64,000 bases of DNA. Source: Bacteroidales bacterium UBA5833 (GTDB taxonomy: Bacteria; Bacteroidota; Bacteroidia; Bacteroidales; Lentimicrobiaceae). Under the pieces are notes generated by a model that did no database searches, had not been told where the DNA came from, and saw only the letters and a program-made list of their open reading frames with translations. Shown here piece by piece: positions 26,462 through 35,136 of this stretch; within the stretch, counting starts at the first letter, position 1, and the number at the start of each line of letters is the position of its first letter. The position numbers were made by a program, and so were the translations under genes. The stretch is taken from the NCBI GenBank assembly GCA_002433025.1, contig DJGZ01000041.1:1-64000 (forward strand), in the 5' to 3' direction.

Positions 26462-27043
26462 TCAGGAAGCCGGATCCTTTCTACGGAGACGGGTTTTCAG
26501 CATCCGGAACAATAAAAAAACGAGATATCCGGTCATTGCACCGGTGAGCGCGCCGGTGATCACATCGCCCGGATAATGAACTCCCAGATAAATCCTGCTG
26601 TAGGATACCAGGCCTGCCCAGGCAAGCATGACCGGTATTATCCATTTGTAACGAATTGTCAGCACCAAACCTGTAAAGACCGCCACCCCGAAGGTATTGG
26701 TGGCATGGGAGGACACAAAGCCATACATTCCGCCACACTGCCCGTATAACGTCCTGACCATCCCGTCCAGTGCAGGTTCATGGCAGGGCCGAAGGCGCAT
26801 AAATACATCTTTAAATAGTTTAACCGAAATCTGATCCGTCAGGGTCACCAGCAGGGCAACCATCAGGAGTACCAGCCAGAAATGGTTACGGTTTTCCCTG
26901 AACATCAGAAATAAAAGAAAGGCATAAAGAGGCACCCAGATGTACTTATCGCTGAACCAGTACATGAGAAAATCGAAAAAAGGCGAATGCAATCCGTTAA
27001 TAATCAGAAATAAATTCTGATCAAATTGTATCAGGGCATCCAT
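26462..27043 (-). CDS. PAP2-family membrane phosphatase
   Basis: A 193-residue integral membrane protein with about five helices and the three PAP2 phosphatase motifs: KDVFMRLRP (KX6RP), SSHATNTFG (a PSGH variant with Ser-Ser-His), and SRIYLGVHYPGD (SRX5HX3D). Substrates of such enzymes include undecaprenyl pyrophosphate, phosphatidate and lipid A phosphates. It starts 3 bp after the obgE stop, so the two are probably co-transcribed. Confidence 0.92.
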   Translation of the reverse strand: MDALIQFDQNLFLIINGLHSPFFDFLMYWFSDKYIWVPLYAFLLFLMFRENRNHFWLVLLMVALLVTLTDQISVKLFKDVFMRLRPCHEPALDGMVRTLYGQCGGMYGFVSSHATNTFGVAVFTGLVLTIRYKWIIPVMLAWAGLVSYSRIYLGVHYPGDVITGALTGAMTGYLVFLLFRMLKTRLRRKDPAS

Positions 27044-27046
27044 CTT

Positions 27047-28048
27047 CTAAAAATATGGCTGGTGTAAAGCATTCCAGATTTCGTCCTTCAATTCGGTAAT
27101 TCCCTGACCAGTGTGCGAAGAGATAAAAACCACGGGCACCTCCGGAAATTTTCGCTTTTTCAGCTTGCGCAGCTGCTCCGCGTCGAGCAGATCGCATTTC
27201 GTGATGGCCAGCACGCGTTGCTTGTCAATCAGCTCAGGATTGTATTGCTCCAGTTCATCCAGCAGGATTTCAAAATCTTTTCTGATGTTTTCCGAAGAAG
27301 CAGGAATCATAAAGAGCAGCGCAGAGTTTCTTTCGATGTGCCGGAGAAAGCGCAGACCCAGCCCGCGGCCCTCGGCAGCGCCTTCGATGATGCCCGGAAT
27401 GTCGGCCATAACAAATGAACGGTCGTCGCGATAAGCGACAATGCCAAGATTTGGCCGGAGGGTGGTAAAAGGGTAATCGGCAATCTCCGGCTTCGCAGCA
27501 GAAACCACTGACAGCAGGGTCGATTTTCCTGCATTGGGGAATCCCACAAGGCCGACATCTGCCAGAATTTTTAATTCAAGTATTTTCCAGGCCTCAATAC
27601 CTGGTTCTCCCGGCTGTGCATAACGGGGGGTCTGGTGGGTAGGCGATTTGAAGTGGTCGTTACCCAGGCCTCCGCGGCCTCCGGGAAGAATGATCACCAT
27701 TTCACCATCGGTGGTAACTTCAGCCTCCTGTTCCATGGTGTCAGGATCTTTCACCACCGTACCCAACGGCACTTCTATGATAACATCCCTGCCGCCTGCC
27801 CCGGTTTTCCGGTTGTTTCCTCCGTTACCGCCATCTCCGGCCTTCAGGTGTTTTGTGTACTTCAGATGCAGCAATGTCCATAACTGAGCATTACCTTTCA
27901 GAATAATGTGTCCTCCCCGGCCTCCGTCACCTCCGTCGGGGCCACCACGGGGATTCCCACGGGTCCTCAGCAGATGGGCAGAGCCGGCGCCGCCTTTTCC
28001 GGAACGAAGGTTAAGTTTAACATAATCAACAAAATTGGATGAGGACAT
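27047..28048 (-). CDS. obgE: GTPase Obg/CgtA
   Basis: Obg is an essential GTPase of 50S ribosome assembly and stress signalling. The 333-residue protein has the glycine-rich N-terminal Obg fold (LRSGKGGAGSAHLLRTRGNPRGGPDGGDGG, in pieces, then GAGGRDVIIEVPLGT), the P-loop GFPNAGKSTLL, switch region TTLRPNLG, G3 ADIPGIIEGA, and G4 TKCD. It lacks the variable C-terminal OCT domain, as many Bacteroidota Obg proteins do. The -7-like element TAGTTTTG (28076-28083, minus) gives it its own promoter, just after the adk terminator. Confidence 0.96.
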   Translation of the reverse strand: MSSSNFVDYVKLNLRSGKGGAGSAHLLRTRGNPRGGPDGGDGGRGGHIILKGNAQLWTLLHLKYTKHLKAGDGGNGGNNRKTGAGGRDVIIEVPLGTVVKDPDTMEQEAEVTTDGEMVIILPGGRGGLGNDHFKSPTHQTPRYAQPGEPGIEAWKILELKILADVGLVGFPNAGKSTLLSVVSAAKPEIADYPFTTLRPNLGIVAYRDDRSFVMADIPGIIEGAAEGRGLGLRFLRHIERNSALLFMIPASSENIRKDFEILLDELEQYNPELIDKQRVLAITKCDLLDAEQLRKLKKRKFPEVPVVFISSHTGQGITELKDEIWNALHQPYF

Positions 28049-28075
28049 ACGGCAGCAAATAAGAAATCAGGGATG

Positions 28076-28083
28076 CAAAACTA
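28076..28083 (-). promoter_or_regulatory. -7-like element of obgE
   Basis: TAGTTTTG on the minus strand, 27 bp before the obgE ATG. It directly follows the T-tract of the adk terminator. The -33 region would fall inside the terminator stem and has no TTTG. Confidence 0.4.
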
Positions 28084-28084
28084 C

Positions 28085-28107
28085 AAAAAAAAGCCGGCTA
28101 AGCCGGC
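28085..28107 (-). terminator. Terminator of adk
   Basis: A GCCGGC/GCCGGC stem (28093-28098, 28102-28107) with a 3-nt loop, extended by T residues on the minus strand (28085-28092). It lies 31 bp after the adk stop. Confidence 0.75.
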
Positions 28108-28137
28108 ATATATCATAATATTCAACTTTACAGCCTC

Positions 28138-29307
28138 TTACCTGAGCATTTTCATGGCGGCTTCCACTTTCTCGCTCAATCGTTCAAATACCTGCTTCTC
28201 ATCGCCGATGGCATTCATAGAGGCAAACTTATGCTGCTTATTATAGAAATCAGCCACAGGAAGCGTTTTTTCGTTATACTCCTCCAGGCGGTTGATAATC
28301 AGTTCGGTGTTCATATCATACGAACGGGCCTGGGGGGTTTTCGAGCGGGCATTCAGGCGTTTGATGGATTCAATTGTAGAAGCATTCAGTTCAATGCAAT
28401 AGGATACTGACGAATCCAGGCGCCTTAAGAGTCCATCAAGGATGTATGCCTGTACAATGGTTCTCGGAAAACCTTTGAATACAAACCCCCTGACGTTATT
28501 GTGCTGCCTTATCTCACTTTCAATCAACCGGATAACGATCTCATCAGGCACCAGTTCACCCCTGTCCATGATGTCTTTGACTTTGACCCCGATATCGGAA
28601 CCGGCTTTAATTTCTCTTCTCAACAGAGATCCTGTAGAGATATAATAAAGATTGTATTTCTTTGCAAGCAGCCTTCCCTGTGTACCCTTTCCGGAGCCAG
28701 GTGCACCGGTCAGCACGAGGTTAAACCAGACCTGTTGCAGGGTATTGTCGATGGATTGAACCAGACGGTCAAAAACTTCACTGATTTCACCCACGCCCTG
28801 AATCGGGATATATTTATTCCTGTCTTTATAAAAATCGGCTACCGGTTTGGTTTTATTGTTGTACTCTTCAAGCCTGAATTCGATTACCTCTGCATTATCA
28901 TCCGTGCGGCCGGAAATTTTTCCCCGCTCAAGCAACCTGACAATCAGCTCCTCGCGGGGCACTTCCAGACTTAGCATACAAGCCAGTGAAGTGTTTAACT
29001 TCAGCAGCAGGCCTTCAAGGATATAGGCCTGAACCATTGTCCTTGGGAATCCGTCGAACAGTATCCCGTTCTTGTCTGCGCTTGCGATAATCCGCTTTTC
29101 AATGAGTTGAACAATCATTTCATCAGACACCAGCTGACCGCGGTCGATAAGTTCTTTGGCCTTCTTACCAAGTTCACTGCCTTCGGAGATCTCCTGGCGC
29201 AACAGGTCTCCCGTTGAAATGTATGCCAGTTTATATTTTTCGACCAGCAGGGCAGACTGGGTACCTTTTCCTGCGCCCGGAGGGCCAAACAAAGCGATAT
29301 TAAGCAT
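28138..29307 (-). CDS. adk: Double-length adenylate kinase with degenerate second domain
   Basis: Adenylate kinase interconverts ATP+AMP and 2 ADP. This protein is 389 residues, twice the usual about 190, because two Adk domains are joined. Domain 1 (1-190) has P-loop GPPGAGKGT (8-16), STGDLLR, the Mg/AMP-side LFDGFPRT (83-90) and lid SGRTDD (132-137), and looks fully active. Domain 2 (195-389) keeps P-loop GAPGSGKGT (201-209) but has TGSLLR for TGDLLR, KGFPRT (278-283) where DGFPRT is expected, and an altered lid (QARSYD, 326-331). It may be regulatory or structural. It lies 65 bp after hpt in a probable hpt-adk operon. Confidence 0.93.
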   Translation of the reverse strand: MLNIALFGPPGAGKGTQSALLVEKYKLAYISTGDLLRQEISEGSELGKKAKELIDRGQLVSDEMIVQLIEKRIIASADKNGILFDGFPRTMVQAYILEGLLLKLNTSLACMLSLEVPREELIVRLLERGKISGRTDDNAEVIEFRLEEYNNKTKPVADFYKDRNKYIPIQGVGEISEVFDRLVQSIDNTLQQVWFNLVLTGAPGSGKGTQGRLLAKKYNLYYISTGSLLRREIKAGSDIGVKVKDIMDRGELVPDEIVIRLIESEIRQHNNVRGFVFKGFPRTIVQAYILDGLLRRLDSSVSYCIELNASTIESIKRLNARSKTPQARSYDMNTELIINRLEEYNEKTLPVADFYNKQHKFASMNAIGDEKQVFERLSEKVEAAMKMLR

Positions 29308-29372
29308 GATTATTCAGTTGACAGGTAAATATAGGTTGCCACTCCAGGAATCTTATTGCCGTCAGATGCAAT

Positions 29373-29912
29373 TTATTCCACAATCTTATAAATATCGGGG
29401 AGATTACGCGCAAATCCATCATAATCCAACCCATATCCGACAATAAAATCATTGGGAATTTCCATTCCGATATAATCAATCTTATAGTCTGCCCTGAAAG
29501 CGCCGGGTTTATAGATCAGGGTGGCAATTTTCACATCGGCGGCTTCCTGATTGTGCAGTATTTCAAGCATCCGCTGAATGGTGAGTCCGGTGTCAATAAT
29601 ATCTTCAATGATAATCACCGAGCGGCCTTTAACAACCTCGTTGAGCCCGATCAACTCGCTGACCACCTGGGAACTGCGCGTACCGGTGTATGAAGATAGT
29701 TTGACAAAAGAAATATTGCTTTCGATATTCACTTTTTTCAACAGGTCGGATGCAAACATAAATGCGCCGTTCAACACAATGAGGAAGATTGGCACCTTCC
29801 CTTTCATATCGGCATTGATCTGATCGGCAATCCTGCTGACTGATTGGTCAATGGCATCCGCTTTAATGAATATTCCAAATTCTTTGTCCCGGACTTTAAT
29901 CTTATTTTTCAT
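29373..29912 (-). CDS. hpt: Hypoxanthine phosphoribosyltransferase
   Basis: Salvages hypoxanthine (and usually guanine) to IMP/GMP with PRPP. The 179-residue protein has the type I PRTase PRPP loop VIIIEDIIDTGLTIQ, the flexible-loop region FVKLSSYTGTRSSQVV, and the purine-contact IGMEIPNDFIVGYGLDY near the C-terminus. The length is normal. It leads the hpt-adk pair. A -7-like TATTTTTG lies at 29932-29939 (minus). Confidence 0.95.
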   Translation of the reverse strand: MKNKIKVRDKEFGIFIKADAIDQSVSRIADQINADMKGKVPIFLIVLNGAFMFASDLLKKVNIESNISFVKLSSYTGTRSSQVVSELIGLNEVVKGRSVIIIEDIIDTGLTIQRMLEILHNQEAADVKIATLIYKPGAFRADYKIDYIGMEIPNDFIVGYGLDYDGFARNLPDIYKIVE

Positions 29913-29931
29913 TGATGATGAGTTAAGCGGT

Positions 29932-29939
29932 CAAAAATA
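29932..29939 (-). promoter_or_regulatory. -7-like element of hpt
   Basis: TATTTTTG on the minus strand, 19 bp before the hpt ATG. No TTTG at the expected upstream distance. Confidence 0.4.
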
Positions 29940-30031
29940 CAATAATTTAAACAATCATGAAAGCCGTGTAAACCTTTTGATTAAATTATCCTTAAGGCAT
30001 GAGCAACCTTAAATGGAAGCAGGCTTTTGAT

Positions 30032-30039
30032 TATTTTTG
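30032..30039 (+). promoter_or_regulatory. -7-like element of purE
   Basis: TATTTTTG, 21 bp before the ATG at 30061. Transcription from it would start at about 30046, downstream of the in-frame ATG at 30037, which supports the later start codon. Confidence 0.45.
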
Positions 30040-30060
30040 CAGCAACCAAACCTTATCAAC

Positions 30061-30564
30061 ATGAAACCAAGAGTCAGCATAATTATGGGCAGCACATCCG
30101 ATTTACCGGTGATGAAAGAAGCTGCAGAGATTCTGAACGAATTTCAGATTCCATTTGAAATCAATGCTTTATCAGCTCACCGCACGCCGGATGAAGTGGA
30201 GGTCTTTGCAAAATCGGCCTACAACCGCGGCATCAGGGTAATTATTGCGGGCGCCGGCATGGCTGCGCACCTTTGCGGGGTGATCGCAGCGATGACAACC
30301 GTTCCTGTAATCGGAGTACCCATAAAGGCATCCCTCGATGGCCTCGACTCCCTGCTGGCCATTGTTCAGATGCCTCCGGGAATTCCTGTTGCCACAGTTG
30401 CCATCAACGGTGCCCGAAATGCCGGTATTCTTGCCGTACAAATGCTGGCTACCGGCGATGAAGCACTTCAGATGAAATTGATTGCCTTTAAAGAAGACCT
30501 GAAAAAGAAAATTGTGAAAGCCAACGAGGAGCTGAACTCGGTGAGATATGAATACAAGGTCTGA
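30061..30564 (+). CDS. purE: N5-carboxyaminoimidazole ribonucleotide mutase (PurE, class I)
   Basis: Moves the carboxyl group of N5-CAIR to give CAIR, step six of purine synthesis in bacteria. The 167-residue protein has the class I marks IIMGSTSDLPVM, ALSAHRTPD with the catalytic His, and IIAGAGMAAHLCGVIAAMTTVPVIGVP with the AIR-binding glycine loop, plus SLLAIVQMPPGIPVATVAING. The start at 30061 is chosen over 30037 because a -7 element ends at 30039. purK is not adjacent. A terminator follows. Confidence 0.97.
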   Translation: MKPRVSIIMGSTSDLPVMKEAAEILNEFQIPFEINALSAHRTPDEVEVFAKSAYNRGIRVIIAGAGMAAHLCGVIAAMTTVPVIGVPIKASLDGLDSLLAIVQMPPGIPVATVAINGARNAGILAVQMLATGDEALQMKLIAFKEDLKKKIVKANEELNSVRYEYKV

Positions 30565-30593
30565 TTTCAGTTCCTGATAAAGTTATTACTTGC

Positions 30594-30636
30594 CCCGGTT
30601 GGTTTCAGCATTCAGATACTTCAACCGGGTATTTTT
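30594..30636 (+). terminator. Terminator of purE
   Basis: CCCGGTTG (30594-30601) pairs perfectly with CAACCGGG (30622-30629); the loop is 20 nt and a T-rich tail (TATTTTTA) follows. It lies between the convergent purE and O-methyltransferase genes. Confidence 0.65.
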
Positions 30637-30641
30637 ATGTT

Positions 30642-31310
30642 TTACAGTTTCCGCATCATCATGAGCCCATCCCTTATGGGAAGCAAGAGGTGTTCCACAC
30701 GCGGATCATTTTTCACATGCAGGTTGAAGGCGGCTATTCCCCGCGTTTCCTTGTCATTTAATGCGTCAGCCTCCATCACCTTGCCATACCAGAGCACATT
30801 ATCGGCTATGATGATGCCTTCCGGACTGAGTTTTGGAAAAACCGCCTCATAATAATTCACATAGTTCTCCTTATCGGCATCGATAAATACCAGGTCAAAT
30901 GGTCCTTCAATTTCAGGGAGGATATCCATGGCATTTCCCTGATGGGTTATAATTTTATCGCGCAATCCGGAAGCAATAAAATATTTTTCAGCGATATGGG
31001 CAACTTCAGGATTGTTGTCGATGGTATGCAAGCGGCCCCGGTCGTCGAGTCCGGATGCCAGGTAGATGGCTGAATAGCCGGTAAAAGTGCCGATTTCAAG
31101 AATACAACGGGGCTTCAGCATCTGAATAATCATTTTCAGCAACCTCCCCTGGAGTAATCCTGAAAGCATGCCCGGGGTTGTCACTGCCAGATGGGTTTCC
31201 CTGATCAGCTGCTGCATCAGCGGAGGTTCAGGTGAAGTGTATTCAAGGGCATACCTTTCAAAAGCGGGGACTGTGGTAGGATATTGCGGCCGTTCAAGAA
31301 GCTTGCTCAT
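30642..31310 (-). CDS. SAM-dependent O-methyltransferase, CCoAMT family
   Basis: A 222-residue class I methyltransferase. The SAM-binding motif I is CILEIGTFTGYSAIYLA, the acidic ribose-binding region HTIDNNPEVA, and the metal-binding motif DLVFIDADKENY; IIADNVLWYG follows. This is the pattern of the caffeoyl-CoA/catechol O-methyltransferase family, which uses a divalent metal. The substrate is unknown. Its start overlaps the stop of the M16 peptidase gene by 4 bp, so the two are translationally coupled. Confidence 0.92.
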   Translation of the reverse strand: MSKLLERPQYPTTVPAFERYALEYTSPEPPLMQQLIRETHLAVTTPGMLSGLLQGRLLKMIIQMLKPRCILEIGTFTGYSAIYLASGLDDRGRLHTIDNNPEVAHIAEKYFIASGLRDKIITHQGNAMDILPEIEGPFDLVFIDADKENYVNYYEAVFPKLSPEGIIIADNVLWYGKVMEADALNDKETRGIAAFNLHVKNDPRVEHLLLPIRDGLMMMRKL

Positions 31311-32539
31311 GCTTTGCGGTTTTTGTAGACAAGCATACTCATTCGTGCCGGGTCAAATATTTCATGCGCAACTTCAAGTACCATATCAGCCGTAATGGCG
31401 TTGATTTTCGAGATCAGCACTTCATGGGTGTCAACCGTGTCATATACAAGCATGCTTTTCGCCATCGAAAGCGCATCGTTGAGGTTTGATTCAAAAGAAA
31501 TGGCAATCTGACCGATAAACTGTTGCTTGGCCGTATGCAATTGAATCATTCCCAGCGGTTTGGCCACAAATTTATCCAGCTCTGCCCGCACCAGCGTCAG
31601 TGCTTTATCGAGCGAACCATTATCGGTACCCAGATAGATCATGAATGAACCGGTTTCAGCGTATGGGGTATAAACAGATTCGATGTTGTACGACAATCCA
31701 TGGCGTTCGCGCAGGGCCATACTCAGCCTTGAATTCATCGCGGGGCCGCCCAGCAGGTTTGTAAGCAGGGCCAGGGCGGTGCGCCGGGCATCAGCATAAC
31801 CATAAGCATGGTTCCCAATGATACAATGGGTCTGAAAATTCCGGCGGGGTTTGATCAGTAGCTTAGGCTCCGATGCCGCAAAAACCTGCCGTGAGTCAGT
31901 GCGCAGATTTTCAGGCAGGCATCCGAAAGCTTCGTTTACAAGCTTCACCAGCCGGTCGAAACGGATATTTCCCACCGAACTGATTACGATCTGATTGGTA
32001 TGGTAATGACCGGCAATAAACCCGAGAATCCTTTTGCGGGTGATTCTTTTCACGCTTGCAGGTGTACCCAGAATGGACTTACCCAGGGGGTGTCCGCGGA
32101 AGAGCATCTCCTCGAATTCATCAAAAATCAGTTCCGACGGGCTGTCCTTATATGCATTGATCTCATCAATCACCACATCTTTTTCCTTGTCGATTTCTTT
32201 CTCCGGAAAAGTGGAATTAAACAGGATATCCGCGAAAAGTTCAATAGCCCTGTCATAATAGACGCTCAGGAATGATGCATGAATACAGGTTTCTTCCTTG
32301 GTGGTGTATGCATTCAGATCAGCCCCGATGTTCTCGAGTCTTCCCAGCACCTGATGGACTTTTCGCTTGCCGGTCCCTTTGAAGATAACGTGTTCGATAA
32401 AATGGGCCAGGCCTTCTTCCCCGGGCAATTCGTCGCGCGAACCGGTATTCACCATTACAGAAAGATGGGCGACCAACCGGCCTGAGTGCCGGTGAACGAT
32501 CCTTATGCCATTGGAAAGTGTATGAAACTGATATTGCAT
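31307..32539 (-). CDS. M16-family zinc peptidase
   Basis: A 410-residue protease of the mitochondrial processing peptidase/pitrilysin family. The inverted zinc motif HFIEH gives ligands His46 and His50 and catalytic Glu49; the third ligand Glu126 lies 76 residues on, in DVVIDEINAYKDSP, as the family requires. A second M16 half follows, with the usual GGPAMNSRLSMALRERHGLSY block. There is no signal peptide, so it is probably cytosolic. It is followed directly by the O-methyltransferase (4-bp overlap). Confidence 0.94.
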   Translation of the reverse strand: MQYQFHTLSNGIRIVHRHSGRLVAHLSVMVNTGSRDELPGEEGLAHFIEHVIFKGTGKRKVHQVLGRLENIGADLNAYTTKEETCIHASFLSVYYDRAIELFADILFNSTFPEKEIDKEKDVVIDEINAYKDSPSELIFDEFEEMLFRGHPLGKSILGTPASVKRITRKRILGFIAGHYHTNQIVISSVGNIRFDRLVKLVNEAFGCLPENLRTDSRQVFAASEPKLLIKPRRNFQTHCIIGNHAYGYADARRTALALLTNLLGGPAMNSRLSMALRERHGLSYNIESVYTPYAETGSFMIYLGTDNGSLDKALTLVRAELDKFVAKPLGMIQLHTAKQQFIGQIAISFESNLNDALSMAKSMLVYDTVDTHEVLISKINAITADMVLEVAHEIFDPARMSMLVYKNRKA

Positions 32540-32623
32540 CCTCAGAATTAACGGGATGCAAAATTAGAAAAAATATCAGAAGCAGAACAACAGCATCTGC
32601 CAGGCAAAAACCCCGCAGAAAGC

Positions 32624-33172
32624 TTACTTTCCGGACAGGGGAAACCTCCTGACGAAGGAAAGCCAGAAAAGCGGCTGATAGCCGCGCAATTCGCCGGTTT
32701 CAGTATAACTCTCAACCAGGGGGCAGACGGCAATGACCTTCTTGGTGATTTTTCCGTTATCCTGGTTCAGGTACCATTCCTCCAGAAACCTCAGCCGTGA
32801 AATATCCGACAATTGCAGATCGCGTTTGATAACGGTATCGTAATTCTCATATGGCTCGAACGGCCGCTGAAGGGTGAGCAGTTCGGTGCGCGTACCCCGT
32901 TCAAGAATCTCCCCGGCCGATAACTGCTTGTTGGTCATCACATCATAAACCTTCACCTTTCCTTCACGGGCGGATGTAATCACCGCCTGCACAAGTTTCT
33001 CACGCTTCGGCCCCTCAAGGTTTTGCACCCACCAGGCCAGGTCTGTTTCGGGAGACTTCAGTGTAACATCATACTGAATCCTCTCGGTCAGCAACTCCCC
33101 TTTGCCGCTTCCGCAGGAGATCAGCAAAGTACCCGTAGTAATCAGCAAAAAGATAAAGGTCAGTTTTTTCAT
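32624..33172 (-). CDS. Lipoprotein with GldN/PorN-like domain
   Basis: A 182-residue protein with signal peptide and lipobox LLISC (Cys20). The segment DISRLRFLEEWYLNQDNGKITKKVIAVCPLVE, followed by GELRGYQPLFWLSFVRRF, resembles the C-terminal part of GldN/PorN, a component of the type IX secretion and gliding machinery, in which a working strand ends '...RGYxPLFWxYFP'. It is shorter than GldN, and the other core genes (gldKLM) are absent, so it is probably a paralogue of unknown role. The similarity is recalled, not searched. Confidence 0.6.
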   Translation of the reverse strand: MKKLTFIFLLITTGTLLISCGSGKGELLTERIQYDVTLKSPETDLAWWVQNLEGPKREKLVQAVITSAREGKVKVYDVMTNKQLSAGEILERGTRTELLTLQRPFEPYENYDTVIKRDLQLSDISRLRFLEEWYLNQDNGKITKKVIAVCPLVESYTETGELRGYQPLFWLSFVRRFPLSGK

Positions 33173-33214
33173 GGCGTTTCAGTTTAAAAACAAGGGGTTC
33201 CACTTCCCTTACTG

Positions 33215-33222
33215 CAAAAATA
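33215..33222 (-). promoter_or_regulatory. -7-like element of the GldN-like lipoprotein gene
   Basis: TATTTTTG on the minus strand, 42 bp before the ATG. A TTTG lies upstream on the same strand (33247-33250), but with a spacing of 24 nt, longer than usual. Confidence 0.35.
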
Positions 33223-33309
33223 CCAAACTTATCTTTTACCGGGTTGCAAATCAAAAATCCACAGTGTAAAACTTCCTGATGGAATCATTTTTCCTTACAT
33301 TTAAACTTA

Positions 33310-33317
33310 TACCTTTG
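33310..33317 (+). promoter_or_regulatory. -7-like element of the GT-C/TPR gene
   Basis: TACCTTTG fits TAnnTTTG, 36 bp before the ATG at 33354. The expected -33 position holds TTTT (33288-33291), close to but not TTTG. Confidence 0.45.
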
Positions 33318-33353
33318 CACAAAATTCAGCACCTGATCAGTTGAAAGACAATC

Positions 33354-35081
33354 ATGAAAAAGGCGGAAAAAACCACGCGCGTTTCTTCAGGGAAACGAAA
33401 CCCGGAACATCTGGTCCTGCCGGGCAATCTGTCGATTAGTTACCCGCACGCCGCCATTCTGCTGATCCTTACCTTTACCTCTATACTTTACGCAGGTGCT
33501 CTCCGCAACGACTTTATGACCGGCTGGGACGACGGAGAATACCTTACGGCCATATCCGGGGAAGGAGTCATCAATGTGCCGGAGATTTTCAGCAGTTTTC
33601 ACCTGGGTATGTACCAGCCGCTTGCCGTGCTGAGTATGGCCATTAATTACAAATTATCGGGGGCCGGGCCATGGGCTTTTATCCTCACCAACATATTGCT
33701 GCACCTGCTCAACACCTTTCTGGTTTTCAGACTTTCAGAACGATGGATGAAAGGCTGGATTCCGGCAGCGATGGTTGCATTCCTGTTTGCCATACATCCC
33801 ATGCATGTGGAACCGGTGGTCTGGATTTCGGCCCGAAGCTCGGGCCTTTACGCGCTCTTCTTTTTGCTGGGACTGATTGCCTACGACAAATATACAGATC
33901 AGGGGTACAGCCTCAGGCAATATCTGGTTGTTTTGCTCTTTTTCGTGCTTGCCCTGTTCTCCAAATCCATGGCTGCAACCTTTCCGGTGGTACTGCTGAT
34001 GGCAGACTATCTGAAAAAGAGACAATTCAAATGGGGATTATTGACTGAAAAAATCCCGTTTTTTGCGATTTCAATCATTTTCGGCCTTGTTGCAATCAGG
34101 GCCTCCGCATCCTTCGGACATATTACCGTACTTGAACAGGACTACAACCTTTTTCAGCGGATCTTCCTGATCCTTTACGGCATCTCATTTTACATCCTGA
34201 AGCTTTTTGTACCGCTCAACCTGTCGGCAATATATGCTTTCCCTGAAATCAGCGGGGGCAAACTCCCGGCCTATGTATTTTCCTCGGTCATCCTCCTGTT
34301 TGCAGCCATTGCTGCGATCCTTTACCGGCGGAAATACCGCAGGGAGTTTATTTCAGGAGGCATGTTTTTCCTGATTACCATCGGCATGGTGCTTCCGCTG
34401 TTCTGGTCCAGGATATTCATCACTGCCGACCGGTATACATACATCCCATACATCGGCCTTTTCATGATTATTGGCCGGTATGCCGCGAATCTTTGGGAAA
34501 CCCGGCACACCATGGACAAAACCACCCGCAGGCTTGCGCTTGCGACCTCCGCCTTACTGGTGATCATAATGGGAGTTTCAACCGTTAGCCGGATAACCGT
34601 CTGGAAAAACACCCCAACCCTGCTCTCGGATGTAATTGACAAAAAACGTTCTGATGCGGATATGGCCCACGGATACTTTTACCTGGGCAACTATTACGAT
34701 GCCGGAAACAATGCGGCGGAGGCGATGAAATATTATGATCTTTCATTAAGCCGGAATCCCTCCTACCTGCTTGCATTGAACAACCGTGGCATTCTGAAAG
34801 GCAAATCCGGCCAGATAAGTACGGCAATTGCCGATTTTGAGCAGGCCATCCGCCTCAAACCTGATTATGCCGAAGCATGGTACAACCGGGGCATAGCGTA
34901 CTTTCAGGCCGGCGAACCTGAACACGCCTGCGCCGACTGGAAAGAATCGGCCCGCCTCGGTTTTGCGCCCGCGCGTCAGGCAATTGTGAAGTATTGCACT
35001 GTAGAAAAAACGCCAGGTCAGCTTCAAATGCCTGGCATTGAAGATGAAAGCAGGACAATACCAGGCACAAGGGATAACTGA
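33354..35081 (+). CDS. GT-C-type membrane glycosyltransferase-like protein with C-terminal TPRs
   Basis: A 575-residue protein with about ten membrane helices between residues 32 and 420 and two or three TPR repeats at about 430-540 (for example 'ALNNRGILKGKSGQISTAIADFEQAIRLKPDYAEAWYNRG' in pieces). The first outer loop has WDD (58-60), like the catalytic-Asp loop of GT-C enzymes such as protein O-mannosyltransferases and the TMTC family, which also combines GT-C with TPRs. FAIHPMHVEPVVWISARSS is typical of the family. It may glycosylate proteins or lipids in the periplasm; the donor would be a polyprenyl-phosphate sugar. Confidence 0.72.
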   Translation: MKKAEKTTRVSSGKRNPEHLVLPGNLSISYPHAAILLILTFTSILYAGALRNDFMTGWDDGEYLTAISGEGVINVPEIFSSFHLGMYQPLAVLSMAINYKLSGAGPWAFILTNILLHLLNTFLVFRLSERWMKGWIPAAMVAFLFAIHPMHVEPVVWISARSSGLYALFFLLGLIAYDKYTDQGYSLRQYLVVLLFFVLALFSKSMAATFPVVLLMADYLKKRQFKWGLLTEKIPFFAISIIFGLVAIRASASFGHITVLEQDYNLFQRIFLILYGISFYILKLFVPLNLSAIYAFPEISGGKLPAYVFSSVILLFAAIAAILYRRKYRREFISGGMFFLITIGMVLPLFWSRIFITADRYTYIPYIGLFMIIGRYAANLWETRHTMDKTTRRLALATSALLVIIMGVSTVSRITVWKNTPTLLSDVIDKKRSDADMAHGYFYLGNYYDAGNNAAEAMKYYDLSLSRNPSYLLALNNRGILKGKSGQISTAIADFEQAIRLKPDYAEAWYNRGIAYFQAGEPEHACADWKESARLGFAPARQAIVKYCTVEKTPGQLQMPGIEDESRTIPGTRDN

Positions 35082-35136
35082 GAAACACCCTGTATTTTCA
35101 TCCCGGATAGAAAAACAACTTAAAAACCTATATATC

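Noticed and set aside
26462..29912. hpt-adk-obgE as a strict single operon
   Set aside because: A strong terminator lies between adk and obgE, with a -7-like element directly after it, so obgE is probably transcribed separately.
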